From UBA5070 sp035913415 (GTDB lineage: Bacteria; Fibrobacterota; Fibrobacteria; UBA5070): 64,000 bases of DNA. Each line of letters starts with the position of its first letter. Within the stretch, counting starts at the first letter, position 1. Shown here in pieces: positions 49,916-59,123 of the stretch. The notes beneath the pieces are model-generated. The model searched no databases. It was not told where the DNA came from and worked only from the letters and a program-made list of their open reading frames with translations. The stretch spans positions 1 to 64,000 of the forward strand of contig JAMIIV010000052.1 in assembly GCA_035913415.1 (NCBI GenBank), read 5' to 3'. Made by a program: the position numbers and the translations under genes.

Positions 49916-50593
49916 GTGCACCTGGTCTGCTCACCCGAGCGGGCCGGTTTGTATCCTGCGGTCGTGGAGGGATCAGGTCTCCAGTTGCGGACCGTTTCCT
50001 CGGTGGGAGATGCCGTCCGGGCCTGCGTTGCCGCCCCTGGGCGGGCGGTGATGGTCGACATGTCCACCACGCTGCACGCGGGAGTCTCGGAGACGGCTCC
50101 CCTGTACGAGATGGGAATCAATCTGCCCATTTTGCGGTGCACCCAAGTGGAAAGCGGGGAATGGACCGCGATGTGCCAGGCTCCGTTCAAGCGATTGCCC
50201 TTGTTGGTGGCCTTGAAGGAAATCGCCCAGGGCGATCCTTCCTGGCAACATCCCAAGTTCGTTCGCCGGTATGTGCGGGTGCCTCTCTCCACGCGTGTTC
50301 GATTTCGTCTGGCCGGCACGGCCAACCCCTGGAGGCGCGCGAACTGCTCCAACGCCTCCATTTCGGGACTGTTCCTCCTGACCCAGGAGATTGAACCCAT
50401 TGGCAGCGAAGTGGATCTGGAAATCCTCGATGCGGGAGGGCTTGTTCAAGGGGTGCGCGGTTTCGTGACCTGGTCCCATGCCTGGGACGACGGTCCGCAC
50501 TTTCCCGGAATGGGTGTCGATTTTGATCTGGAGTCGGTTCCCGAGGTGTTCCGGGAGTTCCTGGCGGAGACTTATACGCGCAAGCGAGGGTAG
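49916..50593 (+). CDS. PilZ-domain protein with receiver-like N-terminus
   Basis: A 225-residue protein. Residues 1-105 look like an alpha/beta receiver-type fold (VHLVCSPERAGLYPAVVEGS, GRAVMVDMSTT) without the acidic pocket. Residues 115-220 are a PilZ domain: the RxxxR motif is RRYVR and the second motif NASISG, so cyclic di-GMP binding is likely. The start is uncertain: GTG 49916 is used; a CTG at 49888, inside the gyrA end and after GAGG, would add nine residues. It follows gyrA directly, but a functional link is not evident. Confidence 0.75.
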   Translation: MHLVCSPERAGLYPAVVEGSGLQLRTVSSVGDAVRACVAAPGRAVMVDMSTTLHAGVSETAPLYEMGINLPILRCTQVESGEWTAMCQAPFKRLPLLVALKEIAQGDPSWQHPKFVRRYVRVPLSTRVRFRLAGTANPWRRANCSNASISGLFLLTQEIEPIGSEVDLEILDAGGLVQGVRGFVTWSHAWDDGPHFPGMGVDFDLESVPEVFREFLAETYTRKRG

Positions 50594-50607
50594 AGGACTG
50601 CGGCCTC

Positions 50608-50666
50608 CACCACATGCTGTTGAATGTGGTGTCAACAGTTGGAACCACTTTTCGTGAACCAAGTGG
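50608..50666 (+). other. mutually exclusive hairpins upstream of VWA protein 1
   Basis: CACCACAT (50608-50615) pairs with ATGTGGTG (50624-50631). The loop of that hairpin contains CTGTTGA (50617-50623), which is complementary to TCAACAG (50632-50638) just downstream. With no bases between the second and third arms, both stems cannot form fully together, so they are alternatives. A further CCACTT/AAGTGG hairpin lies at 50645-50666, 45 bases before the start of the VWA gene. Confidence 0.55.
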
Positions 50667-50710
50667 GAAAAGGATCGCGCTTGGCGTTCCCAGGCTCTAG
50701 GTTCGAAAGC

Positions 50711-53700
50711 ATGCCGCAGCTCGCCTCTTTCTGCCTGTTTCTATCGCTCCTCGGCTTCCATTCCGCTTCCGCTGCGGTCCGGTGCGACTTGGGCGTGCCC
50801 AACGGGGTCACCGGAGCCTGCATCGATCCGGAATTGCTGGACGGGAAGACGGTGCGCGTGCCTGCCAACGTCACGCGCATCGGGGAAGGCGGACTGGCCT
50901 TGTGCACCCCGACGAAGGTCCAAAAACTTTCGTCGGACATCGTGTACGTGGTCGACAACTCCGCCAGCATGGCGGCTTGGGGATTCTGGATCCCTGCCGG
51001 AACCGCCGACACGGTGTGGTACATACCCGACTGCGGAAATTCCGACGCTGCCGACACCAGCAAAAAGGTCGCGTTCCGGCGGCGACATTTCGGAGGTACG
51101 ACGGGTGCCGACTCCCTGCAGTGGGATACCCTCGTCCAGATGACCGGCAAGACCCGCCCCAGCGTCATCGATGCGGGCAACTGCAAGGAGGCCAACGATC
51201 CCTATTCCATGAGAGCACAGGCCGTTCGAGTGGCCCTGAACCACCAGGCGGCTTTCGATTCCGGATCCATGGCGGGAGTGGTGTTCTTCAACAGCAAGGT
51301 CACTCAGAAGTTCCCGATGGACACCCTCGGAAAGGCCGGGCTGGCCTACCTCCAGGTGCAGACGGGCTTGTACAATTCCGCCTCGGGCACCCTGTGGGCA
51401 CCACCTTTCGATACCGCGATGCGCTGGTTGGCCAACATCCCCGCGACGGGGCGCTCGAAGGCCATCATCCTGATTTCGGATGGCGAGCCCAGCGATGAAT
51501 CGAAATACATCCCGAAGTTGGGTCAGGATGGACAGCCTCCCATCTACGCGATCTACCTCGGCAGTGCGAAGGACGCGACCCCGCGGCTGGACGCGGTGGT
51601 GGCGCTCACGTTGGGGCAGAAGTTCGTCGTGCCCCCCGATCGCCCCGACAGTTTGGAAGGCGTGATCAAGGCCATCGTGGCTTCCGTTGCCATCAAGAGC
51701 GCTCCGACGGCCTCTCGCATCACCAACGTCACCAATGGGCAGATGTCGCGATCCCTCGGGGTCTCCGGTGATTCCCTCGACGCGTGGCGCCTGGGCTTGG
51801 ACTCCGCCATCGGGCTGTCCGTCGGCCCCAACCAGTTGCGTTGGGTCAACACCTGGAAGACCATCGAGGGCATCCAGAACGACACCTCCGTGTTCACCCT
51901 CGACGTATCCGGGCCCACCGCACCCTTGGGCACGTTCCCGGTGGCGGGCAGTCCCTTCAGCGCGATGTGCGTGGAGGGGAGCCTCATGCAATTTCGCGAC
52001 ACGTCGGGTCGTGTGGTGTCGTCCATCCTGGAAGGCATGACCCCGGTCGGGATCGTGTTGGCGCCCAGCGGAACCTCGATGCTTCCCTTGCGACTGTCAG
52101 TGACCAGCGGGGCGGGAGACAAGGAGACCCTTGCCTTGAGTGTGCTCGATTCCGTGGCACCGGGTACCTGGGGGCGGAAAATGCCCATCACCGTGGCGCG
52201 TCTGGTGCCTGCGGTCCCGGGTAGCCAGACCCTCGATGTACGGACGGGATCCGATACCCTCGTTTCCAGTTGGTGCCATCCGCGAGATGGTCGCGATTGC
52301 GCCGAAGCCTCCTTGGTCGTGAATTCGTTCCGGGAGGCGACGCTGCGATGGGTTCCGGGAACGGTGGCCGGACCCGCCGGGGCCTTGGCCCTCCAGGCCG
52401 TGCTCCCGGGGCAGCCGGGGAATTCGGTGCAGGTCGCCATCTATCGGGGAGGACGGCTCCTGGTCACCAAGACGCTGCGCCGGGTCGGTGACTCCCTCTT
52501 CCAGGACAGTGTCCGTTTTGTGCAGGGCAGTCGCATTCCGACCGGGGACACCCTGCGCCTGACCAACCCTCCTCGGAGCGTCCCCGACTCTCTCCAGGCC
52601 GTTTTGGTCTGGGGTCTCTCCGGCGACACCCTCACGGATGTGGCGACCATCGTACGGCCCCCCTTGGCATTGCAGGTCGACTGGACCGGCACCGGGCCCG
52701 AAGTGATGGTCACGCTCGATGGCGGGAATCCCAATGCCCGGGGTGAACATCCGGTGATCCTTTCCGCCTCCAGCCGCAGTCAGACCTTGTTGCTGGACTC
52801 CACCCTTCGCGGGGTCGTGAGCGTCACGAGCCTGGCCTCCACGGGCAAAGGCGCCTCGGTCTGGATCGTCGGACGGTTTGTGGATCCGGTCTTCGGAGAC
52901 ACCGTGATTGACTCCGCGGCCGTTCCGGTGCCGCGCGTGTACCTGCAATACACCGTCCGTTCGGCCGAAGGGCCCCGCGGAGCACTGGATCTCAAAGCCG
53001 ACGTTCCGGGGATGACCGGCTCCACGGTGCGTGTGAGCATTTCTCGTCGAGGGGCTGTGGTGGGCACTGTCACCCTTGTCCGCCAGCCGGATTCGACGTT
53101 TTCCGGATCCTTGCCCTTTCGGCAGGGGCCGGTGCGCCCTGGAATCGACTCCATTTGGCTGAGCGCCCCGAACCACCGGGTGCCCGACACCCTGGCGGCT
53201 TGGCTGGTCTACACCCCCACCGGCGACACCCTCTCCGATACCGGTCTGGTGGTGCGTCCGGCCATGAAGCTGGGGCTTCAGGTCGGTTCGGGGACCACCG
53301 TCGATTTGTTCCTGCAGGGCGGATTCCCCGATGCTCTCGGGACGCGCTCGGTCGTGGTTTCGGTCGGATCCGAGCAGAAGGTCGCGTTGGATTCCGACGG
53401 ACGTGGGTCGGTTGATGTGCTGGCGCAGCTCTCTCGTGTCGGAGGCGTACAGGCTTGGGTGCGCGGAAAGTTCATCGATCCCGTCTACGGTGATTCCGCT
53501 CTGGACTCCGTGCTGGTCGGTGTCCCCGTTCGGACCATCCGCTTCACGGCCCCTTCCGTCGAGGGGCCCAGGGGAGTGGTCGGGATCGAAGTCGTCGATC
53601 CTTGGACCACCACCGACACCCGGGTCGTGCTCGTCGCCCATGGTCGAGACTCCTCCTTGGTACGGCTGGTGCGCTCACCCACCGGCCTGTACGTGGGTGA

Positions 53701-54832
53701 AGTGGCCTTCGCCCAGACCCTGGTCGCGTTGGGGGATACCCTGCGTCTGGGGCGGCCTGCGCAGGGGCGGGATTCCTTGTACGCCGTATTGCCCAGGCAG
53801 GAAAGCCTCCCCACGCTTGTTGCCCGCGTCGACCTTTTGCGCCCGGCGTTCCAATTGCGGCTGTTGCCGGATCAAAATCGCCCCCAGACGGTGCAGGTGC
53901 GTCTGAACGGCGGCAACCCCGATGGCAGGGGCGAGGCTTGGGTGACGTTGTCCGGACCCAATGCGATCCCCCGCACCAGTCTCGTGGTGACGGGACCTCT
54001 CGCCTGGGGAGGGGAACGCGATCTGGCTTCGCTGCTTCCTGAGTCCATCGATTCGGTGAATCTGACCGGATTCTTTGTCGACCCGGTTTACGGCGACACC
54101 GCGTGGGCCAGCACTCGCTTGGCCTCTCCGTGGTTTGCCGCGCGCATCGAGGTGTACCCGGAGCTCGCCGATCCCCGGGCGGGCGATACGGTCCTGATTC
54201 GAGTCTGGGACAGGGATATCGATTCCACCAAGATCGGAACGATCGACGTGAAGGTCGGGGGGGCCACTCTGCGGTTGCAGGAAACGGGTCTGCATACCGG
54301 GGCCTACGAGGTTCGGCTTCCTGCCGGGGAGATCGACCGGGACTGGACGCGTCGGGCTCCGCGGGAACGCTGGAGAGTCGCGCTCGTGTACACCGACCCC
54401 GACCACCCACGCGATGTGGTCGAGGCACCGCTGGAGTTGATGTTCACGGTTCCGCCCCCCGAACTGGATCCGCGTGAACCGGTTTCGAAAGTGCCGACGG
54501 GATCGAAACCAAGCGAGGCGGCGCTGGAGCTCGTGGAGTCCGACGGTCAGGGGCGTTTCCCCGAGGGAATCCAGGGCGTCGAACTCAAGATCTGGGAACG
54601 CACGAAGGTGCTCTTCTACCTGTACGACAACATGGGGGTCTTCGTCGACAACTGGGAGGGCCAGTTGGAGCCGAAGGATGCCGAGACGGCGGCACTCTAC
54701 ATGATGAAGTGGAGTGGTCGGGACCGCAACGGCAATCCGACCGCCCCGGGGGTGTACCTGCTGCGCGCGGTGCTGATTGCTTCCGACGGCAAACCCCTGG
54801 GCAATGTCATCGTTCGGCTGGGACGTCGCTGA
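50711..54832 (+). CDS. giant exported VWA / triple-repeat / FlgD-like protein 1
   Basis: A 1373-residue exported protein. Signal peptide MPQLASFCLFLSLLGFHSAS; von Willebrand A domain (about 75-345) with MIDAS DNSAS (D82, S84, S86) and ILISDGEPSDE; then three beta-rich repeats of about 190 residues, each with a version of FVDPVYGDT (GRFVDPVFGDTV, GKFIDPVYGDSA, GFFVDPVYGDTA); then a cadherin/Big-like segment; and a FlgD-Ig-like end (VLFYLYDNMGVFVDNWEG ... APGVYLLRAVLIASDGKPLG). It probably acts at the cell surface or is secreted. It is a tandem paralogue of the next gene. Metal-dependent ligand binding is inferred from MIDAS. Confidence 0.8.
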   Translation: MPQLASFCLFLSLLGFHSASAAVRCDLGVPNGVTGACIDPELLDGKTVRVPANVTRIGEGGLALCTPTKVQKLSSDIVYVVDNSASMAAWGFWIPAGTADTVWYIPDCGNSDAADTSKKVAFRRRHFGGTTGADSLQWDTLVQMTGKTRPSVIDAGNCKEANDPYSMRAQAVRVALNHQAAFDSGSMAGVVFFNSKVTQKFPMDTLGKAGLAYLQVQTGLYNSASGTLWAPPFDTAMRWLANIPATGRSKAIILISDGEPSDESKYIPKLGQDGQPPIYAIYLGSAKDATPRLDAVVALTLGQKFVVPPDRPDSLEGVIKAIVASVAIKSAPTASRITNVTNGQMSRSLGVSGDSLDAWRLGLDSAIGLSVGPNQLRWVNTWKTIEGIQNDTSVFTLDVSGPTAPLGTFPVAGSPFSAMCVEGSLMQFRDTSGRVVSSILEGMTPVGIVLAPSGTSMLPLRLSVTSGAGDKETLALSVLDSVAPGTWGRKMPITVARLVPAVPGSQTLDVRTGSDTLVSSWCHPRDGRDCAEASLVVNSFREATLRWVPGTVAGPAGALALQAVLPGQPGNSVQVAIYRGGRLLVTKTLRRVGDSLFQDSVRFVQGSRIPTGDTLRLTNPPRSVPDSLQAVLVWGLSGDTLTDVATIVRPPLALQVDWTGTGPEVMVTLDGGNPNARGEHPVILSASSRSQTLLLDSTLRGVVSVTSLASTGKGASVWIVGRFVDPVFGDTVIDSAAVPVPRVYLQYTVRSAEGPRGALDLKADVPGMTGSTVRVSISRRGAVVGTVTLVRQPDSTFSGSLPFRQGPVRPGIDSIWLSAPNHRVPDTLAAWLVYTPTGDTLSDTGLVVRPAMKLGLQVGSGTTVDLFLQGGFPDALGTRSVVVSVGSEQKVALDSDGRGSVDVLAQLSRVGGVQAWVRGKFIDPVYGDSALDSVLVGVPVRTIRFTAPSVEGPRGVVGIEVVDPWTTTDTRVVLVAHGRDSSLVRLVRSPTGLYVGEVAFAQTLVALGDTLRLGRPAQGRDSLYAVLPRQESLPTLVARVDLLRPAFQLRLLPDQNRPQTVQVRLNGGNPDGRGEAWVTLSGPNAIPRTSLVVTGPLAWGGERDLASLLPESIDSVNLTGFFVDPVYGDTAWASTRLASPWFAARIEVYPELADPRAGDTVLIRVWDRDIDSTKIGTIDVKVGGATLRLQETGLHTGAYEVRLPAGEIDRDWTRRAPRERWRVALVYTDPDHPRDVVEAPLELMFTVPPPELDPREPVSKVPTGSKPSEAALELVESDGQGRFPEGIQGVELKIWERTKVLFYLYDNMGVFVDNWEGQLEPKDAETAALYMMKWSGRDRNGNPTAPGVYLLRAVLIASDGKPLGNVIVRLGRR

Positions 54833-54850
54833 CCGAGCATTGGATTTGAT

Positions 54851-54883
54851 ACTCCGGTGGTGACCATCTGTCCCCACCGGAGT
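54851..54883 (+). terminator. hairpin between the two VWA genes
   Basis: ACTCCGGTGG (54851-54860) pairs perfectly with CCACCGGAGT (54874-54883), 19 bases after the stop of VWA gene 1. No T-run follows. It may be a terminator or processing site; the second VWA gene has its own -10-like TAAACT at 54938. Confidence 0.6.
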
Positions 54884-54950
54884 CCAGTATTCCGGGAGAT
54901 GACCTCGGAATCGTGGGCCGTTTTGGGGTTTCCTGCCTAAACTAAGGGGC

Positions 54951-57900
54951 ATGCCTCCGCACCTCACCCTTGCGTTGGCGCTCCTGATCGGCCTGAACAC
55001 TTCGGTGTTGGGTGCATCGGTGCGCTGCGATCTCGCCACCCCTTCCCAAACCGCGACCACTTGCCTGGATCCCGCCTCGCTGAAGGGGCGGACCGTGGTG
55101 GTTCCGTCCAACGTGACCCGCATCGCCAAGGATGGACTCGCCTTGTGCGCGAGCACCAACCAGCAGAAGATCTCTTCGGACATCGTCTACGTCATCGACA
55201 ACTCCACCAGCATGGTGGCTTGGGGCTACTGGGTGAGCGCCGACGGGCAGGACACCAGTTGGTACACCCCGGGATGTCGGAACAGTGCCACGGTCTCGGA
55301 CGTTCCCCTCCTGAGACCCCGCCATCGCGCGGGCTCGGAAGGATGGGACACCGTGCAGCGCATCACCGGCAAGAACAAGCCCTCCTGCGATGAAGCCAAG
55401 GATCCGTATTCCATGCGTGCCGAGGCGGTGCGACAGGCCTTGTTGTTCCACGCCTCCTTCGACTCCACCTCGCAGGCCGGTGTCCTCCAGTTCAACAGCC
55501 AGGTCCGTTCTCCGCACCCCATGCGCGACCTGCGCAAGTCGAACCTGCTCTTCCTGGAAGACACGGTGGGCTTGATCCCGGCCATCTCCGGGACCAACTG
55601 GTACTTCCCTCTGGATACGGCGCTGCGCTGGCTCGAACTGACCAAGACCACGCGATCGCAGGCGATCATCCTGATTTCCGACGGCGAGCCCAACGAGAAG
55701 GTCGAGGAGTACCGTCGCCTGGTCGGCAGGGATGGCGCACCGCCGATCTACGGCGTCTACCTGGGGAGCTCGGCCGAGCAGACACCCGAACTCGATTTCG
55801 TGACGTCGTCGACCGGGGGCACGAAATTCGTGGTCCCTCCCGACCGTCCCGACTCCCTGCAGGGGGTCATCAATTCCATCGTGGCGCAGGTGACCAGTCG
55901 GGTTTCGATTTCCTCCGGACGAATCGGGAACCTCACGAATGGACAGTGGTCGCGAGCACTTGCCTTGGCCGACGAGTCGTCCAGGACACGCATGGAGCTC
56001 GATTCCGTTGTGGCACTGGGGTTGGGCGACAACCAGATCCAGTTGATCACCTCCACCGGCAAAGGTGGCGCGGCGAAATGGGATACCACCAGGTTCGTGG
56101 TCCACGTCAGTGGGCCGGATGCCCCCTTGGGGGCCACTGCGGTGGCCGGCAGCGGCTTCGAAAGCCAGTGCCATCCTGCAAGTGCTTTGTCCTTGCGCGA
56201 CAGTGCCTGGAACGAGGTCCCCTGGATTGGTGAGGACGCCGGGCGCGTGGGGATCCTTCTCAGGCCTTCGGGGGAGGCCGACCTCCCCTTGGCGGTCACC
56301 GCCACCAGTGGTGCAAGCGATCGCGAGGCCCTCCAGTTGGATGCGCTCGATTCCGTTTCCGTGGGGGCATGGGGCCGCCGCCTTCCCCTTTCCGTGGTGC
56401 GCCTGACCCCCGCCGTCGTGTCCAACCGGGTTCTCGACGTGCGCGGTGGAATAGACACGTTGCGCGCGTCCTGGTGCCATGCTCGCGACAACCGCGATTG
56501 CGCCGCCGGCCAGCTCGAGGTGCGCTCCTTCCGCGAGGCGAGCCTGACCTGGGTGCCCCATTCCGTGGAGGGGCCGGCGGGAAGTCTGGTGCTCCAAGCT
56601 CGACTTCCGGGCCAGAAGACCGCCTCCGTCCAGGTGGACTTGTATCGACGAGGTGTGCGGATCGGCACCGCGGTCCTCTCGCGTTCCCCCGATTCTCTCT
56701 ACCGCGATACGGTGAGGTTCCAGCAGGGATCCCGTCGACCAGCAGGGGACACCTTGTGGCTCTCCGCGCCCGGGAACCCGCAGGATTCCCTGGTCGCCAC
56801 CCTGGTGTGGGGACTCGATGGACGCATTCTGTCCGACACCGCCGTGGTCGTGCGGCCCCCGCTGTCGCTGGTTCTGGAGTGGACCGGGGTGGGGCAGCAA
56901 GTCGTGATCCGCTTGCAAGGGGGCCAGCCGAACGCCCGCAGGGAGTTCCCTGTCGTGCTTTCGGTGGACCCACGCTCCCGTGTGGTCCTTCTGGACACCT
57001 CCCGCACGGGGTCGGTCGATGCCACCTCGCTTGCCGCAGGAAGTCCCGGCGAGACGGTCTCCATCCGCGGGCGTTTCGTGGATCCCCTCTACGGAGACAC
57101 CGCTTGGGCATCGGTCGTGGTGCCGGTGCCGCAGATGTCGTTGGTCTACACGGTCCGCAGTGCCGAAGGGCCTGCCGGTTCGCTCGCCTTGAGGGCGGAG
57201 CTCCCGGGAGTCGCCGGCGCCGCGGTGCAGGTCGGGTTGTCGCGGCGGGGGCGTTCCCTCGGCTCCGTTACGCTGCAGCGCCAAAGTGATTCCAGTTTCG
57301 TCGGTTGGGTCCATTTCCGCCAAGGCCCGATCCGGCCCGGCACCGATTCCGTGTGGCTCGTGACGCCCAATGCGCTGCTGCCGGATTCGATTGTCGCCAC
57401 GTACGTCCTTGCCGTCTCGGGAGACACCCTGTCCGACACCGGCCTGGTCCGACGCCCAGCCATGGTCCTCGATGTCCGGTCGTCATCGGGCACCGCGGTC
57501 GCGGTTTCTCTGATCGGCGGCAGTCCCGACGTGCGCGGCGGCCGCAGTGTCGACGTTCAGGTCGCATCGGCCCAGAAGATCGTGCTCGATCCTTCGGGGG
57601 CAGGACAGGCGGATCTGCTGACCCAGTTGTCGAAGGTCGGTGGGACCCGGGCCCTGGTCTGGGGCTGGTTCGTGGATCCCGTCTACGGCGACACCGCCCG
57701 CGACACCGCCTGGATCGATGTCCCCGTCCGCTCCCTGCGCTTCGTTCCTGCCACGATCGAAGGGCCTCGGGGGGCGTTGCGCCTCGAACTCGTCGATCCC
57801 TGGGCCGTGGGTGACACGCGCACGGTGATCGTCGCGCATGGCAGGGATTCCCAGTTGGTCCGCATGGTGCGCACCGAGTCGGGATCGTTTTCGGGCGAGG

Positions 57901-59030
57901 TGGCCTTCGCCCAGACGCTGTCGGCTTTTGGAGACACGCTGCGGCTGGGGCGTCCGCTGGCCGGATCGGATTCCGTCTTCGCGGTCCTGCCCCGGCAGGA
58001 CTCGCTGGCGACCCTCGTCGACCGGGCTTTCGTGCTTAGGCCTCCGCTGCGCTTGCAACTGGTTGCTGACGGATTCCGTCCCCAACTCCTGCATGTCGTC
58101 CTGTCGGGAGGAAATCCCGATACCCGGGGCGAGGCGCGTGTTTCCCTGGAGGGCCCGGTGGCGATTCCCGTCACCTCCATGACCCGATCCGGACCCTTGA
58201 GCTGGGAAGGGGAACGCGACCTGGCCGACCTTCTGCCCGAGTCGCTCCAGCCGGTCCAGATCCGCGGATGGTTCGTCGATCCGGTCTACGGGGATACCGC
58301 TTGGGCCACGCTCCAGGTGATTTCCCCGTGGTTTCCCGGAACCATCGTCGCCAGCCCCCCGAAACTCGACCCAAGGCGTCCCGACACCGTCGAAGTGCGG
58401 GTGCGCGACAAGGATCCGGATTCGACCCGCGCCGGGAAGATCGTGGTGCAGGTCGGTTCGGAATCATTCGAACTGCACGAGACCGGTGTGCACACGGGCG
58501 AGTATGTCCTTCGCCTGCCCGCGTCGGAGCTCGATCCTCGCTGGGGAGAGCGTATGCCCCGCACTCCCTGGCGTGTGGAACTGGTCTACGTGGATCCCGA
58601 TCATCCCCAGGATGTTGCGCGCACCTCCGTGGAGATGGAGTTCAACGTGCCTTCCCCGTCGTTGGATGCCTACGGTGGGGTTCAGCCCACGCCCGAGCGT
58701 TCCACCTCGGTCAAGCCCGTGTTGTGGGTGGTGCCCGAAGCGAGCGACGGGACCTATCCCGGTGCCCGTCAAGGGATCGAGCTGCGGATCTGGGAGCAAA
58801 CCAAGGTCGCCGTGTATCTATACGACAACCTCGGAGTGGCCGTCGGAAGCTGGGACGGGATCCTGCTCCCGCGCGATGCGGAGACCTCGGCAGACTACCT
58901 GATCGCGTGGGACGGACTGGACGCTCGCGGAAATCCGACGTCTCCGGGGGTCTATCTGGCGCGTGCGGTCTTGTTGGCGATGGATGGCCAATACCTGGGC
59001 AACAAGGTCTTCCGGATCGGCCGCAAGTGA
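54951..59030 (+). CDS. giant exported VWA / triple-repeat / FlgD-like protein 2
   Basis: A 1359-residue paralogue of the preceding protein with the same order: signal peptide MPPHLTLALALLIGLNTSVLG, VWA domain with MIDAS DNSTS (D83, S85, S87) and ILISDGEPNEK, three repeats each with FVDPxYGDTA (GRFVDPLYGDTA, then GWFVDPVYGDTA twice), and a FlgD-Ig-like end (VAVYLYDNLGVAVGSWDG ... SPGVYLARAVLLAMDGQYLG). The two proteins align along their whole length, including the N-terminal RCDL and GLALC cysteines, which points to duplication of a whole gene. TAAACT seven bases before the ATG is a possible -10 for a leaderless message. Confidence 0.8.
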   Translation: MPPHLTLALALLIGLNTSVLGASVRCDLATPSQTATTCLDPASLKGRTVVVPSNVTRIAKDGLALCASTNQQKISSDIVYVIDNSTSMVAWGYWVSADGQDTSWYTPGCRNSATVSDVPLLRPRHRAGSEGWDTVQRITGKNKPSCDEAKDPYSMRAEAVRQALLFHASFDSTSQAGVLQFNSQVRSPHPMRDLRKSNLLFLEDTVGLIPAISGTNWYFPLDTALRWLELTKTTRSQAIILISDGEPNEKVEEYRRLVGRDGAPPIYGVYLGSSAEQTPELDFVTSSTGGTKFVVPPDRPDSLQGVINSIVAQVTSRVSISSGRIGNLTNGQWSRALALADESSRTRMELDSVVALGLGDNQIQLITSTGKGGAAKWDTTRFVVHVSGPDAPLGATAVAGSGFESQCHPASALSLRDSAWNEVPWIGEDAGRVGILLRPSGEADLPLAVTATSGASDREALQLDALDSVSVGAWGRRLPLSVVRLTPAVVSNRVLDVRGGIDTLRASWCHARDNRDCAAGQLEVRSFREASLTWVPHSVEGPAGSLVLQARLPGQKTASVQVDLYRRGVRIGTAVLSRSPDSLYRDTVRFQQGSRRPAGDTLWLSAPGNPQDSLVATLVWGLDGRILSDTAVVVRPPLSLVLEWTGVGQQVVIRLQGGQPNARREFPVVLSVDPRSRVVLLDTSRTGSVDATSLAAGSPGETVSIRGRFVDPLYGDTAWASVVVPVPQMSLVYTVRSAEGPAGSLALRAELPGVAGAAVQVGLSRRGRSLGSVTLQRQSDSSFVGWVHFRQGPIRPGTDSVWLVTPNALLPDSIVATYVLAVSGDTLSDTGLVRRPAMVLDVRSSSGTAVAVSLIGGSPDVRGGRSVDVQVASAQKIVLDPSGAGQADLLTQLSKVGGTRALVWGWFVDPVYGDTARDTAWIDVPVRSLRFVPATIEGPRGALRLELVDPWAVGDTRTVIVAHGRDSQLVRMVRTESGSFSGEVAFAQTLSAFGDTLRLGRPLAGSDSVFAVLPRQDSLATLVDRAFVLRPPLRLQLVADGFRPQLLHVVLSGGNPDTRGEARVSLEGPVAIPVTSMTRSGPLSWEGERDLADLLPESLQPVQIRGWFVDPVYGDTAWATLQVISPWFPGTIVASPPKLDPRRPDTVEVRVRDKDPDSTRAGKIVVQVGSESFELHETGVHTGEYVLRLPASELDPRWGERMPRTPWRVELVYVDPDHPQDVARTSVEMEFNVPSPSLDAYGGVQPTPERSTSVKPVLWVVPEASDGTYPGARQGIELRIWEQTKVAVYLYDNLGVAVGSWDGILLPRDAETSADYLIAWDGLDARGNPTSPGVYLARAVLLAMDGQYLGNKVFRIGRK

Positions 59031-59085
59031 TCGGGGCACGGGGCGCGGCCGGTGTGCGCAAGATCACATGGGCAACTCGGAACGA

Positions 59086-59115
59086 CTGACGCTGACGCCC
59101 GCACGGAGGTACATT
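59086..59115 (+). promoter_or_regulatory. candidate promoter of CsgG-like gene
   Basis: CTGACG (59086-59091), an 18-bp spacer and TACATT (59110-59115). The ATG at 59124 lies eight bases after the -10, so the start codon would be at or within two bases of the transcript 5' end. The layout is nearly the same as for nuoA. Confidence 0.5.
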
Positions 59116-59123
59116 CGCCGACC

